DNA of 64,000 nucleotides from Sphingobacteriales bacterium. Lineage in GTDB: Bacteria; Bacteroidota; Bacteroidia; Chitinophagales; JADIYW01. Shown here in pieces: positions 55,122 to 63,696 of the stretch. The first letter of the stretch is position 1. Every line of letters begins with the position of its first letter. Where the stretch lies: the NCBI GenBank assembly GCA_016719635.1, contig JADJYT010000003.1:248001-312000 (forward strand), given 5' to 3'. A program made the translations under genes and the position numbers. The notes under the pieces were generated by a model. It was not told the DNA's origin. It searched no databases and saw nothing but the letters and a program-made list of their open reading frames with translations.

Positions 55122-55781
55122 CTACTTCTTGTTTGCCTTGGCATGGTCAGCCAGGAACTGGGCAAGTCCCTTATCCGTCAGCGGATGGTGGAACAGCCCG
55201 ACGATAGAACTCAACGGACAGGTTACCACATCGGCGCCGGCTTCTGCACATTTTACGATATGCAATGAACTTCGTACAGAAGCAGCCAATATTTGTGTTT
55301 TGAATTGATAATTATCATAGATATGCCGAATCTGGTGTATCAGTTCCATGCCATCCAGATTGATATCATCCAGCCTTCCGACAAAAGGACTCAGGTAGGT
55401 AGCACCCGCTTTGGCTGCCAGCAATGCCTGTCCGGATGAAAAGACCAGTGTACAGTTTGTTTTGATACCCTGATCCGAGAAATACTTGATAGCTTTCACC
55501 CCTTCGCGAATCATGGGGACTTTCACCACAATGTTTTTATGCAGTCTGGCCAATTTTTTCCCTTCTTCCACCATACCTTTATAATCCGTGGAAATCACTT
55601 CCGCACTCACATCCCCATCCACAATCTCACAGATTTTTTTGTAGTGATTCCATACATTTTTCTCCCCGATAATGCCTTCCTTAGCCATCAATGAAGGATT
55701 AGTCGTGCAGCCATCCAGAATACCCAAGTCTGCTGCTTCTTTAATCTGAGCTAAATTGGCGGTGTCAACAAAAAATTTCAT
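55122..55781 (-). CDS. FSA-type transaldolase / fructose-6-phosphate aldolase
   Basis: A 219-residue TIM-barrel enzyme of the small transaldolase family (TalC/FsaA). Typical parts are MKFFVDTANLAQIKEAADLG, DGCTTNPSLMAKEG, IVVKVPMIREGVKAIKYF (Schiff-base Lys), TNCTLVFSSGQALLAAKAGA and YLSPFVGRLDDI. Length and motifs fit; whether it acts as a transaldolase in the pentose phosphate pathway or as an aldolase cannot be told from sequence. It lies 20 nt upstream of the RNase gene on the same strand. Confidence 0.93.
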   Translation of the reverse strand: MKFFVDTANLAQIKEAADLGILDGCTTNPSLMAKEGIIGEKNVWNHYKKICEIVDGDVSAEVISTDYKGMVEEGKKLARLHKNIVVKVPMIREGVKAIKYFSDQGIKTNCTLVFSSGQALLAAKAGATYLSPFVGRLDDINLDGMELIHQIRHIYDNYQFKTQILAASVRSSLHIVKCAEAGADVVTCPLSSIVGLFHHPLTDKGLAQFLADHAKANKK

Positions 55782-55927
55782 TCTTGATTTATTTGATTAC
55801 AATAATAATAAAATAAAACGTAATGACCGATAAATGTTATTCACGTCAGGTTCCTCTGTTCGCTTTGTAACCATTTGAGCCAAACCATGTTTAAACATAT
55901 TTAAGATAGATTTAGTACAGAAAACTT

Positions 55928-55935
55928 TACCTTTG
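55928..55935 (+). promoter_or_regulatory. Putative -7 element of the S41 protease gene
   Basis: TACCTTTG, 4 nt before the ATG at 55940; same octamer as before guaA and the DUF6913-like gene. Confidence 0.5.
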
Positions 55936-55939
55936 CGCC

Positions 55940-57541
55940 ATGAATCAACAGAAAGCATTTTATCCGTTGTTATTTGCCGTTATATTAGCTTCAGGAATCT
56001 ATTTAGGGTATAAAATCCAGGACAGAAACACTGCCCGATACAAAGTTTTTTTTAATTCTGAAGCCGGCTCTAAACTGGATAATATCCTCCGGCTGATAGA
56101 TGCCAAATATGTGGATACGGTGGACCAGCAAAAACTGTATGAAGATGCCATCACTAAAATGCTGGAAGACCTGGATCCGCACAGTGTGTACCTGCCTCCC
56201 ATGGAAATGAAACACGAGGCGGAAATCATGGAAGGGAATTTTGAGGGAATCGGAATCGAATTTTCCATCTTACGTGATACCGTACATGTCTTAAGCCCTA
56301 TCAGCGGCGGGCCTGCCGAACAGGTCGGAGTTTCGGCCGGGGATAAAATCTTAAAGATAAATGACTCCTCCTTTGTTGGAAAAAACGTGACCAACGAATC
56401 CGTGATGAAAAATTTAAAAGGTCCTAAAGGCAGCCAAGTGAAAGTCACCATGATGAAAAGCGGCACTAAGAAAGCGATTTCCTATACCATCAAAAGGGAT
56501 AAGATTCCATTATACAGCGTGGATGCCGGCTTTATGATTGACCGTCAGACCGGATACATTAAAATCAACCGTTTTGCCAAGAATACCTATGAGGAATTCA
56601 TGGTAAAACTGGACACCCTGGTGAACAGGGGAATGAAACGATTGATTCTGGACCTGCGTCAGAATCCGGGCGGATTTATGGAACCTGCCATCGCCATTGC
56701 CGATGAATTTCTAGACGGAGACAAGACGATCGTTTACACAGAAGGCCGAACCATGCCCAAGACATACGAAAAAGCCCGAACATCCGGACTTTTTGAGAAC
56801 GGCAATCTAGTGGTATTAATTGACGAAGGTTCGGCATCCGCCAGTGAAATCGTCAGCGGTGCCGTCCAGGACTGGGACAGAGGCATCATCATCGGCAGAC
56901 GTTCTTTTGGTAAAGGGCTGGTGCAGCAGGAATACCCGCTGGGAGACGGCAGCTCGGTAAGGCTGACCGTTGCGAAATATTTTACACCCAGCGGCAGAAG
57001 CATACAGCGTCCTTATGAAGATAATGTGAATGCCTATTACGAAGACATCTCCAAACGATTCAAAGACGGAGAAGTATTCAATCAGGACAGTATCAAGCAA
57101 AACGGTAAACTGATTTATAAAACCCTGTTAAAAGGCCGTAAAGTGTTCGGCGGCGGAGGTATCACTCCGGATATTTTTGTACCACTCGACACCAGCATGA
57201 TCAACCCATTCGTATCGGAGGTTTTCGGTTTGAATCTGCTGCAGGAATTTTCCTACAATTATTACAATGAGCATAAAGCTGCATTTAATGCCTTTGCCAA
57301 TTTAGAGACGTTCAAGAATAATTTCAAGATAGACAACAATTTCTACAGCTCCTTTACAGCATACTGTTTCAGTCATGGAGCGAATAAAGAATCGGCTGTG
57401 TACGCAGAGCAATCAAGGGTTTATTTAAGCAATAAGTTAAAAGCATTTATCGCTAAACAAAAATGGAAAAGCGATGGATTTTACAGTGTCTCAGCTCAAG
57501 ATGACAAGATGGTGCAGCGTGCCCTGCAGGAACTGAAGTAA
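55940..57541 (+). CDS. S41-family C-terminal processing protease with PDZ domain
   Basis: A 533-residue exported serine protease. An N-terminal signal anchor (FYPLLFAVILASGIYLGYKI) leads to the helical DPHSVYLPPMEM region, then a PDZ domain (residues 95-180: GIGIEFSILRDTVHVLSPIS, GDKILKINDSSFVGKNV). The protease core has LILDLRQNPGGFMEPAIAIA, LIDEGSASASEIVSGAVQDW (Ser nucleophile) and GRRSFGKGLVQQEYPLGDGS (Lys base). The last 130 residues form a family-specific helical tail. It probably trims periplasmic or outer-membrane proteins. It converges with der, 4 nt away. Confidence 0.93.
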   Translation: MNQQKAFYPLLFAVILASGIYLGYKIQDRNTARYKVFFNSEAGSKLDNILRLIDAKYVDTVDQQKLYEDAITKMLEDLDPHSVYLPPMEMKHEAEIMEGNFEGIGIEFSILRDTVHVLSPISGGPAEQVGVSAGDKILKINDSSFVGKNVTNESVMKNLKGPKGSQVKVTMMKSGTKKAISYTIKRDKIPLYSVDAGFMIDRQTGYIKINRFAKNTYEEFMVKLDTLVNRGMKRLILDLRQNPGGFMEPAIAIADEFLDGDKTIVYTEGRTMPKTYEKARTSGLFENGNLVVLIDEGSASASEIVSGAVQDWDRGIIIGRRSFGKGLVQQEYPLGDGSSVRLTVAKYFTPSGRSIQRPYEDNVNAYYEDISKRFKDGEVFNQDSIKQNGKLIYKTLLKGRKVFGGGGITPDIFVPLDTSMINPFVSEVFGLNLLQEFSYNYYNEHKAAFNAFANLETFKNNFKIDNNFYSSFTAYCFSHGANKESAVYAEQSRVYLSNKLKAFIAKQKWKSDGFYSVSAQDDKMVQRALQELK

Positions 57542-57545
57542 GTGC

Positions 57546-58859
57546 TTATTTTTTTCGGAAGAAGATATTAATCGGAACACCGGACAACGGAAACTGTTCG
57601 CGCATCCTGTTTTCCAGATAGTTTCTGTATGGTTCACGGATAAAGTCCGGATGGTTGCAAAAAAATGCGAAGGAAGGTGTCTTGCTCGGCAGCTGCGTAA
57701 CGAATTTTATTTTGATATACTCCCCGCGATAAGCCGGCGGCCCGTATTTCTCAATCTCTCCCAGCATGATTTCATTCAGCTTATGGGTTGGAATTTTAAT
57801 CTGTTTGTTGTTATACACTTCCAGCACCTTGTCCACCGCCTGATAGATACGTTGTTTTTCCAGCGCTGAAATGAATACGACAGGAACGTCGGTGAATGGG
57901 GCTATCTTTTCCTTGATTCTTTTCTCGAATTCTAAAATGGTTTTGGAATCTTTTTCAATGACATCCCATTTATTCACAACGATCACCACGCCTTTCTTGC
58001 GCTGTTCGATGATGCTGAAAATTTTCAAGTCCTGCAATTCAATACCCACCGTAGCATCGATAATCAGAATACAGACATCGGCTTCCTCTATGGCTTTCAC
58101 CGCGCGAATGACGGAATAAAATTCCAGGTCTTCGTGCACCTTATTTTTCTTCCGGATACCGGCGGTATCAATCAACAGGAATTCCTTTCCGTATAGATTG
58201 TAATGGGTATGAATGGAATCTCTGGTGGTGCCGGCTATATCTGTAACGATATTGCGTTCCTCACCTACCAACGCATTCAGCAGGGTGGATTTTCCTACGT
58301 TTGGCTGTCCGACAATGGTAATCTTGGGAAGGTCGGCATAGATATCGACCGCATTATCCAATTCCTCCGGAATCTGATCGGTAATGAAATCAAGTATCTC
58401 TCCAGTCCCGCTTCCGCTCATGGAAGAAACACAGAACAGGTTCTCAAACCCTAATCCGTAAAATTCATTTGCCTGATAGGAGCGTTCCGTATTATCCACC
58501 TTATTGACGGCAATGATAACGGGTTTCTTAGTTTTGCGCAGCTCCTGCGCCAGCGCTTCATCCAGATCCGTGATGCCGGTGGTCACATCCACCATAAACA
58601 CCATCAGGTTGGCTTCTTCGATAGCCAGCCGGACCTGTCTGCGGATCGCTTTTTCAAAAACATCTTCTGAATGTAACACAAAACCGCCGGTGTCAATCAC
58701 ATTGAATGTTTTACCGTTCCATTCGGTGATGCCATACTGCCGGTCGCGCGTGACGCCGCTGAAGTCATCGGTAATGGCTTTGCGTTCTTCCAGCAAACGG
58801 TTAAACAAGGTGGATTTTCCCACATTCGGACGACCTATGATTGCAACTGTATAAGACAC
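57546..58859 (-). CDS. der: Ribosome-assembly GTPase Der (EngA)
   Basis: Tandem-GTPase protein needed for 50S assembly, 437 residues. The first G domain has IIGRPNVGKSTLFNRLL and DTGGF; the second has IVGQPNVGKSTLLNALVGEE, DTAGIRKKN and VNKWDVIEKDSKT. The C-terminal 90 residues are the KH-like domain (FVTQLPSKTPSFAFFCNHPD ... GVPINIFFRKK). The start is GTG at 58859. It lies downstream of era on the same strand with a 139-nt gap that holds a promoter-like motif. Confidence 0.97.
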   Translation of the reverse strand: MSYTVAIIGRPNVGKSTLFNRLLEERKAITDDFSGVTRDRQYGITEWNGKTFNVIDTGGFVLHSEDVFEKAIRRQVRLAIEEANLMVFMVDVTTGITDLDEALAQELRKTKKPVIIAVNKVDNTERSYQANEFYGLGFENLFCVSSMSGSGTGEILDFITDQIPEELDNAVDIYADLPKITIVGQPNVGKSTLLNALVGEERNIVTDIAGTTRDSIHTHYNLYGKEFLLIDTAGIRKKNKVHEDLEFYSVIRAVKAIEEADVCILIIDATVGIELQDLKIFSIIEQRKKGVVIVVNKWDVIEKDSKTILEFEKRIKEKIAPFTDVPVVFISALEKQRIYQAVDKVLEVYNNKQIKIPTHKLNEIMLGEIEKYGPPAYRGEYIKIKFVTQLPSKTPSFAFFCNHPDFIREPYRNYLENRMREQFPLSGVPINIFFRKK

Positions 58860-58911
58860 GGCGATTTACGATTTATATTGTTCGATGTACGTTTTTGTAA
58901 ATTTCAAACAG

Positions 58912-58919
58912 CAAAGGTA
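58912..58919 (-). promoter_or_regulatory. Putative -7 element of der
   Basis: The minus strand reads TACCTTTG, about 50 nt upstream of the der GTG, giving a longer leader than the other genes with this octamer. Confidence 0.45.
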
Positions 58920-58998
58920 GGGATTAAGTGTATTATATCCTTGAAACACAATTTACTAAAATCTCATTATTACATTATTTCATTACCAAATCAGGCAC

Positions 58999-59883
58999 TT
59001 AATAATCCCTGTACCCAAACTTCCGCAGCATGCTTTCATTATTCCGCCAGTTGTCGGAGACTTTGACGTGCGTTTCGAGAAAAATCTTTTTACCGAAAAA
59101 CTTTTCCAGGTCCAGGCGCGCCTGCGTGCCCACTTTTTTAAGCATTTCGCCGTTTTTACCAATGAGTATCGGTTTCTGGCTCTCGCGTTCGACATAGATC
59201 TCTGCTGAAATCTTAATGATATCGCCGTCTTCCATAAAGTAGTTGAAGACCACTTCACAGCTGTACGGTATTTCCTGTTTGTAGTTCAGCAGGATTTTTT
59301 CGCGTATCACCTCCGTTACAAAAAAGCGCTCCGGACGGTCGGTGATTTCATCTTTATCGAAATACGGCGGGCTTTCCGGCAAATACCCGATCAGGCTTTT
59401 CATCAGTTTTTCCAGGTTCCAGTTAAATTTGGCTGAAAACGGCATGACTACTGCCGGCGGAAAATCCGCTTCCCACAACTGGCTTTCCTGTTCCACCTCA
59501 TCGTGTTCGGCAATATCCATCTTATTGAGAAGAAAGATAACCGGCACATTCATCTTTTTTATTTTCTCATACTCCTCCGGCTGTTTTTCCGGCTTGTCGC
59601 CGATTTGCACCATATAGATAAAGACATCCGCATCTTCCAGGGACGTGCGCACGAAATCCATCATGGATTCCTGCATCTTGTAAGCCGGTTTGATGATACC
59701 CGGCAAATCGGAAAAGATCATCTGAAAGTCCTCCCCATTCACGATTCCCAGAATCCGGTGGCGGGTAGTTTGTGCTTTGGAAGTGATAATGGATAACCGC
59801 TCCCCGACGAGCGCGTTCATGAGTGTGGACTTACCGACGTTCGGTTTGCCCAGGATATTGACATAGCCTGCTTTATGGTTCAT
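58999..59883 (-). CDS. era: GTPase Era, 16S rRNA-binding
   Basis: Binds the 3' end of 16S rRNA in 30S maturation. 294 residues. The G domain has YVNILGKPNVGKSTLMNALV, TTRHRILGIVNGED, SDLPGI and FLLNKMDIAE. The C-terminal KH domain shows AEIYVERESQKPILIGKNGE and MLKKVGTQARLDLEKFFGKK. The gene is upstream of der, a common pairing. Confidence 0.97.
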   Translation of the reverse strand: MNHKAGYVNILGKPNVGKSTLMNALVGERLSIITSKAQTTRHRILGIVNGEDFQMIFSDLPGIIKPAYKMQESMMDFVRTSLEDADVFIYMVQIGDKPEKQPEEYEKIKKMNVPVIFLLNKMDIAEHDEVEQESQLWEADFPPAVVMPFSAKFNWNLEKLMKSLIGYLPESPPYFDKDEITDRPERFFVTEVIREKILLNYKQEIPYSCEVVFNYFMEDGDIIKISAEIYVERESQKPILIGKNGEMLKKVGTQARLDLEKFFGKKIFLETHVKVSDNWRNNESMLRKFGYRDY

Positions 59884-59976
59884 GGTAGATGGTCTAAATT
59901 TTTATAAAAAAATCCTGTAATTCGATGTAATTATAAATTTACTCAAAATTAATGTGGATATGCAAATAAAAGAGTG

Positions 59977-59984
59977 TAATTTTG
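59977..59984 (+). promoter_or_regulatory. Putative -7 element of tRNA-fMet
   Basis: TAATTTTG fits TAnnTTTG, 8 nt before the mature tRNA 5' end. Confidence 0.45.
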
Positions 59985-59992
59985 TGGCATAT

Positions 59993-60065
<73 letters not shown>

Positions 60066-60072
60066 CACAGTT

Positions 60073-60103
60073 AAGAGGCTTCCTTACGGAGCCTCTTTTA
60101 TTT
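60073..60103 (+). terminator. Terminator after tRNA-fMet
   Basis: Stem AAGAGGCTTCC / GGAGCCTCTT (one bulge) around a short TTAC loop, then TTTTATTTTA. It starts 7 nt past the tRNA. Confidence 0.85.
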
Positions 60104-60111
60104 TATATCGT

Positions 60112-60354
60112 ATGTTCGTCGTATATGTCTTATATTCTGAGTTAAACGAGAAAATCTATGTAGGATTTACCGCTAATCTTGAAAACAGGTTGTTATCACA
60201 CAACGTATTAGCTAAAAAAGGATGGACGATCAAATTCAGACCCTGGAAATTAATTTACACTGAATCATTTGATGTTAAATCAGATGCAATGACCAGAGAA
60301 AAACAGTTGAAATCTGCGCAGGGTAGAGCTTTTATTCATAGTCTTATAAAATAA
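60112..60354 (+). CDS. Small GIY-YIG nuclease-superfamily protein
   Basis: An 80-residue, single-domain GIY-YIG protein of the UPF0213/YhbQ-like type. Expected parts are VVYVLYSELNEKIYVGFT (the two aromatic tripeptides as VYV and YVG), NLENRLLSHN (Arg in the helix) and SDAMTREKQLKSAQGRAFIH (Glu metal ligand). The length is normal for this small type. It lies 47 nt after tRNA-fMet and directly behind its terminator. Together with the tRNA 3' half and terminator, its 5' half is duplicated downstream. It could be a structure-specific nuclease or part of a small tRNA-linked mobile unit; neither is proven. Confidence 0.88.
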   Translation: MFVVYVLYSELNEKIYVGFTANLENRLLSHNVLAKKGWTIKFRPWKLIYTESFDVKSDAMTREKQLKSAQGRAFIHSLIK

Positions 60355-60360
60355 AAGCCT

Positions 60361-60415
60361 CGTCGGGCTCATATCCGCCGGTTGGCGGACATAGGTTCGA
60401 GTCCTGTTCCCGCTA
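60361..60415 (+). pseudogene. Partial tRNA-fMet copy (3' part only)
   Basis: Contains cgtcgggctcata from the anticodon arm and the full T arm and acceptor 3' side, but no acceptor 5' side or D arm. The right side of the anticodon stem is replaced by a palindrome. It cannot fold as a tRNA. Confidence 0.9.
60374..60389. repeat. REP-like palindrome, copy 3, inside the tRNA fragment
   Basis: TCCGCCGGTTGGCGGA, differing by one base from the copies at 41337 and 41492. It replaces the 3' anticodon stem of the partial tRNA. Confidence 0.8.
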
Positions 60416-60422
60416 CACAGTT

Positions 60423-60453
60423 AAGAGGCTTCCTTAAGGAGCCTCTTTTATTT
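60423..60453 (+). terminator. Duplicated terminator
   Basis: Copy of the terminator at 60073 with one change that makes the inner stem (TCCTTAAGGA) self-complementary. Confidence 0.8.
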
Positions 60454-60461
60454 TATATCGT

Positions 60462-60614
60462 ATGTTCGTCGTATATGTCTTATATTCTGAGTTAAACGAG
60501 AAAATCTATGTAGGATTTACCGCTAATCTTGAAAACAGGTTGTTATCACACAACGTATTAGCTAAAAAAGGATGGACGATTAACACGGATGGAGCACTTT
60601 TATATAGTATATAG
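60462..60614 (+). pseudogene. Truncated second GIY-YIG copy
   Basis: A 50-codon frame: its first 40 residues are identical to the complete gene (FVVYVLYSELNEKIYVG and so on), then an unrelated end NTDGALLYSI. It lacks the catalytic Glu region and is surely inactive. Confidence 0.88.
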
Positions 60615-60639
60615 TAAAATTCCTGCTTTGCGGTGATAG

Positions 60640-61059
60640 TTAAAATCTTTCCAACTGGCTGAAGAAGAAGCTTCCTTCTATCGCCGCATTTTCATCGGAA
60701 TCGGAACCGTGCACCGCATTTTCGCCGATGGATTTGGCAAAACGCTTACGGATAGTTCCTTCTTCTGCCTGCGCAGGGTTGGTCGCACCGATCAGCTTAC
60801 GGAAGTCTTCCACCGCATTGTCTTTTTCCAGGATAGCGGCTACTATCGGGCCTCTGCTCATGAATTCCACCAATTCACCGTAAAAAGGACGTTCTTTGTG
60901 TATCTCATAAAATTGTCCCGCCTGTTCCGGAGATAATTTGGTGTATTTCATACCCACGATTTTAAAGCCTGCTTCTGTCATCATCGCCAGAATGGGGCCG
61001 ATATTGTTCGCTTCCACCGCATCGGGTTTAATCATTGTAAAAGTTCTGTTGGTAGCCAT
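60640..61059 (-). CDS. ndk: Nucleoside diphosphate kinase
   Basis: Transfers phosphate between nucleoside di- and triphosphates through a phosphohistidine. 139 residues, normal. Motifs are RTFTMIKPDAVEANNIG, the substrate segment SRGPIVAAILEKDNAVE, TNPAQAEEGTIRKRFA, and the active site ENAVHGSDSDENA with the catalytic His. It stands alone, divergent from the DHH phosphoesterase gene. Confidence 0.97.
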   Translation of the reverse strand: MATNRTFTMIKPDAVEANNIGPILAMMTEAGFKIVGMKYTKLSPEQAGQFYEIHKERPFYGELVEFMSRGPIVAAILEKDNAVEDFRKLIGATNPAQAEEGTIRKRFAKSIGENAVHGSDSDENAAIEGSFFFSQLERF

Positions 61060-61174
61060 TTGCGTATTTTTGTGCGAAAATAGTTATAAGTTATAAGTTA
61101 TTGGTTATTAGTTAAAAGATTTACCATTACTTAACGTAAATCCATATTTGCTTTCTGTTTCACCCGCACTTTAG

Positions 61175-61182
61175 TATCTTTG
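61175..61182 (+). promoter_or_regulatory. Putative -7 element of the DHH phosphoesterase gene
   Basis: TATCTTTG, 6 nt before the ATG at 61189. A TTG about 24 nt further upstream (61148) could be the -33 element. Confidence 0.5.
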
Positions 61183-61188
61183 AGCGGC

Positions 61189-62190
61189 ATGGAAAATATA
61201 GCAGCACTTATTGAATTTTTACAGACACCCCGGAATATCGTTATCACCACCCACCAGAAACCGGACGGTGACGCGATGGGTTCTTCCCTGGCGCTGTACA
61301 ATTATTTACAGCCATCAGGCCATAATGTGCGCGTCATCTCCCCTACGGAGTTTCCGGCTTACTTCGGTTATTTGCCCAATTGTGAGGAAGTCTGGAATTA
61401 CCTGGAAAACCCCAATCTGAGCCAGATTGCCATCGGTGAAGCCGATTTGATTTTCTGTCTTGATTTCAACGATCTGAGCCGGATAGAACCGCTCGATGCA
61501 TTCATCCGGGAGAATACCAACGCTCAGATTGTGCTGATTGACCATCATCTCTACCCTAAAGATTTTGCGCATTATATCTTACACGACCTGAAAGCCTGCT
61601 CCACCTGCGAACTGGTGTACCGGTTTCTCGGTCTGGTGGATGCCGCCTACGTTCCTACCAAAGAGGTGGCGGAATGTATTTATACCGGCATTCTGACGGA
61701 TACAGCCAGCTTTTCGAACGGTGCCACCAACAAAAATGCACTGGTGATTACGGCACACCTGCTCGACTGCGGCCTGAACATCCTAAACGTGCAGGAACAG
61801 CTAAACCAGAACGGCCGGGAAGAGAAACTGCGTTTCCTGGGCAATGCCTTGTTCCGCAACATGATCATACGGGAAGACATCGGCATCGGTATCATTATAG
61901 TGGACAAAAAAGACGCCTACCGTTTCAACCTGCAAACCGGCGATACGGAAGGGTTGGTGAATTATCCGCTGACCATTAAAAATGTAAAAGTAGCCGTACT
62001 CATCAAGCAGGAGCCCAAAATCATTAAACTTTCATTTAGAAGTAAAGGTGATATTTCCGTAGAAAAAATCTGCAGGGAACATTTTGAAGGCGGCGGCCAC
62101 CGCAACGCCTCCGGCGGCAAATCTTTCCTGACTATCGAGGAAACGATTGACAAAATCATTGATATCTTTCAGAATGAAAAAATAGTATAA
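61189..62190 (+). CDS. DHH/DHHA1 phosphoesterase, NrnA-like
   Basis: A 333-residue cytosolic phosphoesterase of the bifunctional nanoRNase/pAp-phosphatase type. DHH-domain motifs are TTHQKPDGDAMGSSLALY, ADLIFCLDFND, LIDHHLYPKDFAH and GILTDTASFSNGATN. The C-terminal DHHA1 domain has CREHFEGGGHRNASGG, which binds substrate. It probably degrades 2-5-nt RNAs and pAp. The ATG at 61189 is chosen over a TTG nine bases earlier that lies in the promoter-like motif. Confidence 0.92.
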   Translation: MENIAALIEFLQTPRNIVITTHQKPDGDAMGSSLALYNYLQPSGHNVRVISPTEFPAYFGYLPNCEEVWNYLENPNLSQIAIGEADLIFCLDFNDLSRIEPLDAFIRENTNAQIVLIDHHLYPKDFAHYILHDLKACSTCELVYRFLGLVDAAYVPTKEVAECIYTGILTDTASFSNGATNKNALVITAHLLDCGLNILNVQEQLNQNGREEKLRFLGNALFRNMIIREDIGIGIIIVDKKDAYRFNLQTGDTEGLVNYPLTIKNVKVAVLIKQEPKIIKLSFRSKGDISVEKICREHFEGGGHRNASGGKSFLTIEETIDKIIDIFQNEKIV

Positions 62191-62220
62191 CTAAAGACAA
62201 ACGTGTCGTTAACGAAAGTA

Positions 62221-62860
62221 CTATCTTGGTTTTATACTTCCAACACCCACTATGTTATTGTAGAAATTACCAAGGCCGTCATATCTGACTTTATACAAAT
62301 CGTCTCCTTTTATCTCCAGTATGACGGCGGCTTTCCATTCCGAATCCTGGTATACCTGGACTAATTCGCCTAACCTGAAAGAAGTGGTATTGTCAGGTGT
62401 AACATTAATGGTTTCTGTTTTGGTATGGATAACCGTATCCTTGATCGTTCTGTTGATGACAAGCGTATCCCGTTTGGTTTTATAAATGGTATCACGAATG
62501 GTCTTTGACATAGAAATGGTATCTTCTTTTACATTTTGCAATACTACCGCATTGTCCTTCCCTCTGAATACCGTGTCCACTCCGGATTTGCCGATATAAA
62601 CCGTATCTTTTATGATTACAGGTTTTCTGTCATCGCCGTCAATAAATACGATTTCGTTGTCATTAACAAGCCTGTCATATACTTCTGAATAACTATCAAA
62701 ATGTACAAAATACTGACCATTTTTATTACTCAGCAACGTGGCATTCTTCCATTGACCTTTACATATAGAAAACACTTTTACTTTGCTGCCAATCTTTTGT
62801 GCGGACAGGTTAAAGCTTTCTGCGAATAAAACGGAGAAATAGAATAATCTAATTTTTCAT
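62221..62860 (-). CDS. Secreted protein with two Tudor-like domains, probable frameshift in the signal peptide
   Basis: The open frame covers 184 residues from a GTG at 62775, but the domain clearly starts earlier: KIGSKVKVFSICKGQWKNAT continues upstream into VLFAESFNLSAQ, a signal-peptide end. An ATG at 62860 fits as MKKIRLFYFSVLFA if two A are restored in the A run at 62853-62857. The mature protein has an N-terminal Tudor/agenet-like barrel (WKNATLLSNKNGQYFVHFDS), a central region of DT repeats (KDTVYIGK, RDTIYKTKRDTLVI) and a second Tudor-like barrel (VQVYQDSEWKAAVILEIKGD, YKVRYDGLG). The function is unknown; such barrels bind peptides or ligands. Confidence 0.7.
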
Positions 62861-62977
62861 GTTTTGGTTTTTGTCTGATAAGTATAAATAATATATCTGA
62901 CTTCTAAAAACTGTCGGCAATAATTAATAAGTACTTGAATAACCCATGCCGACTTTTTCATACCTTTACCATCATCC

Positions 62978-63691
62978 ATGACACGCCTATCCGTCAACCT
63001 GAATAAAATAGCGCTTATCCGCAACTCACGCGGTAGCAATTATCCTGATTTAGTTCAGGTGGCAGCCGACTGTGAACGCTTCGGCGCACAGGGCATCACC
63101 GTGCACCCCCGTCCGGATGAACGCCACTGCAAATTTTCCGACCTGCAGCTGCTAAAAGACGTGTGCTCCACGGAATTTAATATTGAAGGCTATCCGAATG
63201 ACCACTTCATACTGGAAGTGCTGAAAGCCAAACCGCACCAATGCACCCTCGTACCAGACGACCCGAATCAGATTACATCCGATCATGGATGGGATACGAT
63301 TCAGCATTCCGCATTTTTGAACGAGCGCATCTCAGAGCTGAAGCGAAACAACATCCGGGTATCCTTATTCATTGACCCGGTGGCGCACCTGATTGAAGGT
63401 GCGGCAAAAGCCGGAACCGACCGGATAGAATACTATACCGGCCCCTATGCCAGACATTATCCTTCCAACCCTGCCACTGCCATACAGGCCATTAAAGAAA
63501 CCTGTTCGCTGGCGCTGCAAGCCGGCCTGGGTATCAACGCCGGACATGATTTAAATCTGGATAATTTAAAGTACCTGAAAGATAACCTGCCGCAACTGGA
63601 TGAAGTGTCTATCGGGCATGCGCTGATTTGCGATGCCATGTATCTTGGTCTGGAAAATACGATACGCCTTTACCTGAACCGGCTGCAATAA
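62978..63691 (+). CDS. pdxJ: Pyridoxine 5'-phosphate synthase
   Basis: Last step of de novo vitamin B6 synthesis: condenses 1-deoxyxylulose 5-phosphate with 3-amino-2-oxopropyl phosphate. 237 residues, a TIM barrel. Motifs are TRLSVNLNKIALIRNSRGSN, QGITVHPRPDERHC (His), FNIEGYP, LVPDDPNQITSDHGWD, RVSLFIDPV, IEYYTGPYA and GINAGHDLNLDNL. A near -7 element (TACCTTTA) lies 9 nt before the ATG. Confidence 0.97.
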   Translation: MTRLSVNLNKIALIRNSRGSNYPDLVQVAADCERFGAQGITVHPRPDERHCKFSDLQLLKDVCSTEFNIEGYPNDHFILEVLKAKPHQCTLVPDDPNQITSDHGWDTIQHSAFLNERISELKRNNIRVSLFIDPVAHLIEGAAKAGTDRIEYYTGPYARHYPSNPATAIQAIKETCSLALQAGLGINAGHDLNLDNLKYLKDNLPQLDEVSIGHALICDAMYLGLENTIRLYLNRLQ

Positions 63692-63696
63692 TCGTT

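Larger units (their letters stand above)
60361..60580 (+). repeat. Partial duplication of the tRNA-fMet/terminator/GIY-YIG unit
   Basis: This stretch repeats 60017-60230 at a constant 350-nt offset from the T arm onward, with one substitution in the terminator (c to a). Identity ends abruptly after gatggacgat. On the left it enters inside the tRNA anticodon arm, where the copy carries a palindrome instead of the original stem. Confidence 0.93.
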
